This document shows, piece by piece, positions 5,041 to 5,883 of a stretch of DNA of 5,883 nt (position 1 is its first letter; every line of letters starts with the position of its first letter). A program made the translations under genes and the position numbers. The stretch is from Firmicutes bacterium UBA6132 (GTDB lineage: Bacteria; Bacillota_A; Clostridia; Tissierellales; Sedimentibacteraceae): NCBI GenBank assembly GCA_002435835.1, contig DIVM01000309.1:1-5883 (forward strand). The letters run 5' to 3'. The notes under the pieces were generated by a model, which was given only the letters and a program-made list of their open reading frames with translations, was not told where the DNA came from and did no database searches.

Positions 5041-5847
5041 ATGAAAAAGTTAGCATTTGCGTTTTTCATTTCTCTCCTGCTATTTTCCTGCGAAAAAGAT
5101 AAACAGTCAGTTATCGAAAATAAGGATATCCCGTTGATAAGTAAGGTATTGATTGGTGGTGAAATTTATATGGAATATTCATATAATGATGAAAATTTAG
5201 TAACCGAAGAAAAAAACAAATTTCATTACGCTAAGCACACCTATAATGACATTAATCAGTTAATAACATCTGATTTTTATTGGGATATGCGCATTGCAAG
5301 CAGCAACAGCAGAGTGCTTGAAGAAGCAATGAACCGTAAAGAATGGGTTAATCCGGAAAACACACCGAAAAGCATATCCCATAAATTTGAATATAACAGC
5401 AAAGAACAATTATTCCGAAAATCATTTATCCGCCCATCAGGGGATAATAGCGATGTAGTGGAATTCAAATATGAAAATGACAGAATAGTCAGGATAACTG
5501 GATTTAATAATAATTCAATATCAGGTTACACTGACTATCAATATGATGAATATGGAAATGTAATCAGGCAAACGAAATACATGGTTTCATCATCTGGAAA
5601 TGCAGAGTTAACTACAACCACAGAATATGAGTACGATAATAAGCATAACCCATATCAATCATTCAAACGATTAATTACACCCGGTATTTATACCAATCCA
5701 AACAATATTACAAAAGAAACATATACTATTCATTTTGAGGTTGACCCTTCGATTGAAAAAGTACAAATAACAGAACGCACCTATGAATATAATGCAAATG
5801 GCTACCCAATAAAAGTAAACAGTGAAACTGAGTATGTGTATAAATAA
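5041..5847 (+). CDS. YD-repeat lipoprotein, DUF4595-like
   Basis: The 268-residue product has the signal peptide MKKLAFAFFISLLLFSC (Cys17) followed by EKDK. Degenerate tyrosine repeats occur near residues 46-55 (YSYNDENLV), 66-80 (HTYNDINQLITSDFY), 116-130 (FEYNSKEQL), 142-155, 166-180 (YQYDEYGNVIRQTKY), 196-205 (YEYDNKHNPY) and 248-259 (YEYNANGYPIKV). The combination of YEYDnkhNPy with NPNNITK at 219-225 near the C-terminus is what I associate with the Bacteroidota DUF4595 lipoproteins, whose function is unknown. It shares its repeat style with the gene at 2493, and the two are probably distant paralogues. It begins 10 bp after the previous stop and is followed after 6 bp by another gene, so it belongs to the operon. 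No protease, adhesin anchor or secretion-system C-terminal domain is visible. Confidence 0.85.
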   Translation: MKKLAFAFFISLLLFSCEKDKQSVIENKDIPLISKVLIGGEIYMEYSYNDENLVTEEKNKFHYAKHTYNDINQLITSDFYWDMRIASSNSRVLEEAMNRKEWVNPENTPKSISHKFEYNSKEQLFRKSFIRPSGDNSDVVEFKYENDRIVRITGFNNNSISGYTDYQYDEYGNVIRQTKYMVSSSGNAELTTTTEYEYDNKHNPYQSFKRLITPGIYTNPNNITKETYTIHFEVDPSIEKVQITERTYEYNANGYPIKVNSETEYVYK

Positions 5848-5853
5848 TAACAA

Positions 5854-5883
5854 ATGAGATATTTGAAATTCATTGTTTTACTC
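5854..5883 (+). CDS. start of a further exported protein, cut by the window end
   Basis: ATG at 5854, six bases after the TAA of the preceding gene, opens a frame that runs to the window edge and reads MRYLKFIVLL. A basic residue followed by a hydrophobic run is the usual beginning of a signal peptide, as in all the neighbours. Spacing and orientation make it the fourth gene of the operon. Only ten codons are visible, so nothing more can be said about the product. Confidence 0.6.
   Translation, partial: MRYLKFIVLL

Overview
The window most likely comes from a Bacteroidota genome. It is AT-rich and no start codon has a Shine-Dalgarno sequence. Five complete genes encode short lipoproteins whose lipobox cysteine is followed by Lys/Asp/Glu residues (CTKKDE, CQKDD, CDKNE, CEKMD, CEKDK), which resembles the surface lipoprotein export signal of this phylum. 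Sequences resembling the Bacteroidota -7 box (TAnnTTTG) lie ahead of some of these genes. All supported genes are on the + strand. I cannot name a genus.

Layout. Positions 1-199 hold no gene. They contain a GC-rich hairpin and a set of nested inverted repeats (40-171) that distantly resembles an integron attC site. Positions 200-1657 encode an orphan 485-residue protein with three N-terminal membrane segments and a large, probably cytosolic, domain of unknown function. Positions 1910-2293 and 2493-3260 are two separately spaced lipoprotein genes, the second with YD/RHS-like tyrosine repeats. Positions 3261-4142 are a gene-free stretch of 882 bp. It carries a second copy of a 39-bp intergenic repeat, a convincing intrinsic terminator, a 54-bp imperfect inverted repeat and a short duplicated motif. 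From 4143 to the window edge there is a compact run of four lipoprotein genes with gaps of 30, 10 and 6 bp, very probably one operon: a six-cysteine protein, a small beta-rich protein, a second YD-like protein with a DUF4595-like tail, and the first ten codons of a further gene.

How they fit together. The two YD-like lipoproteins (255 and 268 residues) are similar in architecture and each sits near very small secreted beta-type lipoproteins. This suggests two related surface-lipoprotein loci, one dispersed and one operonic, separated by decayed intergenic sequence. The role of the set cannot be derived from the sequence. No enzyme motif, nuclease, toxin, transposase or CRISPR array was seen. 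The items most worth a second look are the 39-bp repeat, which keeps an RNA-pairing stem while its loop varies, the cysteine-rich operon proteins, and the unclassified membrane protein with the nested repeats just upstream of it.
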